In this document: positions 63,779 through 64,000 of the stretch, in pieces | Position numbering within the stretch: the first letter of the stretch is position 1 | Layout of the letters: every line of letters starts with the position of its first letter | DNA from: Leifsonia xyli subsp. cynodontis DSM 46306 | Lineage (GTDB): Bacteria; Actinomycetota; Actinomycetes; Actinomycetales; Microbacteriaceae | Direction: 5' to 3' | Assembly: GCF_000470775.1 (NCBI RefSeq) | Contig: NC_022438.1 | Location: 2,622,419 to 2,686,418, forward strand | DNA length: 64,000 nucleotides | Notes under the pieces: generated by a model | Told to the model about the DNA's origin: nothing | Database searches by the model: none | The model's input: only the letters and a program-made list of their open reading frames with translations | Position numbers and translations under genes: made by a program

Positions 63779-64000
63779 AATCAATCTCCGTGTGGTGGTC
63801 TCTTCACAGGCCAGTACTGAGTGTTGAGGGGCCAGCACGGAAAGGCCAGGAAAGCTTCTAGGCAGCCGGAACGGCTGAAGTCAACTGATTAAAACTTACG
63901 ACCTGAGCCCGACCGAGGTCAAACCGATCGCCCAAAACCATTGATTATGCACGGGATTGGCAGGAACCCCGGCATCGACGCGCCGGTGTATTCCGGTAAT
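63779..64000. other. rpmH upstream region toward dnaA
   Basis: These 222 bases hold the rpmH leader and, presumably, promoters for rpmH and the dnaA gene expected beyond the window. No perfect DnaA box was seen; the stretch 63885-63960 is AT-richer than its surroundings. No coding frame is supported. Confidence 0.4.

Noticed and set aside
1..64000. CRISPR arrays, restriction-modification, toxin-antitoxin or prophage genes
   Set aside because: No regularly spaced direct repeats and no recognisable proteins of these systems were found; the YhgE/Pip name comes from a phage-infection homologue but does not imply a defence role.

Overview
This is a GC-rich chromosomal stretch from an actinobacterium, most likely the family Microbacteriaceae. 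The end of the window (45.5-64 kb) carries the origin-proximal order usual for Actinobacteria: dnaB, rplI, rpsR, ssb, rpsF, CCA-adding enzyme, DUF6049 protein, murJ, trxB, trxA, aminotransferase, D-Ala-D-Ala ligase homologue, parB, parA, rsmG, jag, yidC, yidD, rnpA, rpmH. dnaA should lie just beyond base 64000. The very high number of recently broken genes (about 15-18 in 64 kb) plus IS481/IS5-type insertion sequences resembles genomes undergoing reductive decay, such as Leifsonia xyli; the species is an inference.

Layout. 1-5 kb: rRNA/tRNA methyltransferase, a dead metallophosphoesterase, and a TetR / ATPase-like / YhgE-Pip export operon with a perfect palindromic operator. 4.8-6.8 kb: insertion scar with a degraded serine resolvase, an IS481-family copy with CTAG flanks and an FtsX-like remnant. 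6.9-23.6 kb: purA, broken Eis-like acetyltransferase, broken ABC ATPase with an intact FtsX-type permease, chorismate mutase, SDR, GT2 synthase, luciferase-like monooxygenase with a broken FMN reductase, class A penicillin-binding protein, an EamA transporter whose reading frame runs antisense into purL, and purL. 23.6-34 kb: peptide ABC ATPase with a deletion-truncated permease, a broken LssY-domain protein, trhO, polyprenol-phosphate mannosyltransferase-like GT2, PEBP protein, and an intact methylcitrate operon prpD-prpB-prpC. 34-39 kb: lipoprotein plus a multiply frameshifted DUF1023 hydrolase, then an IS481 copy with an IS5-family element nested in it. 39-45.5 kb: an amino-sugar (ManNAc/sialate-type) uptake and catabolism cluster in which nearly every catabolic or transport gene carries a frameshift while its GntR regulator is intact. 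45.5-64 kb: essential replication, translation and segregation genes, almost all intact, with three exact parS sites around parAB and a DnaA-box cluster between rplI and dnaB.

Core genes are intact; accessory genes are decaying, often by one in-frame nonsense codon or one single-base indel, which points to recent and continuing gene loss. Two features are not explained by ordinary annotation: a pair of 66-bp palindromic repeats placed directly after stop codons (13.55 kb and 23.6 kb), and a short interspersed TCTCCTCCYTTT motif in intergenic regions. I found no CRISPR array, tRNA, rRNA or recognisable defence system.
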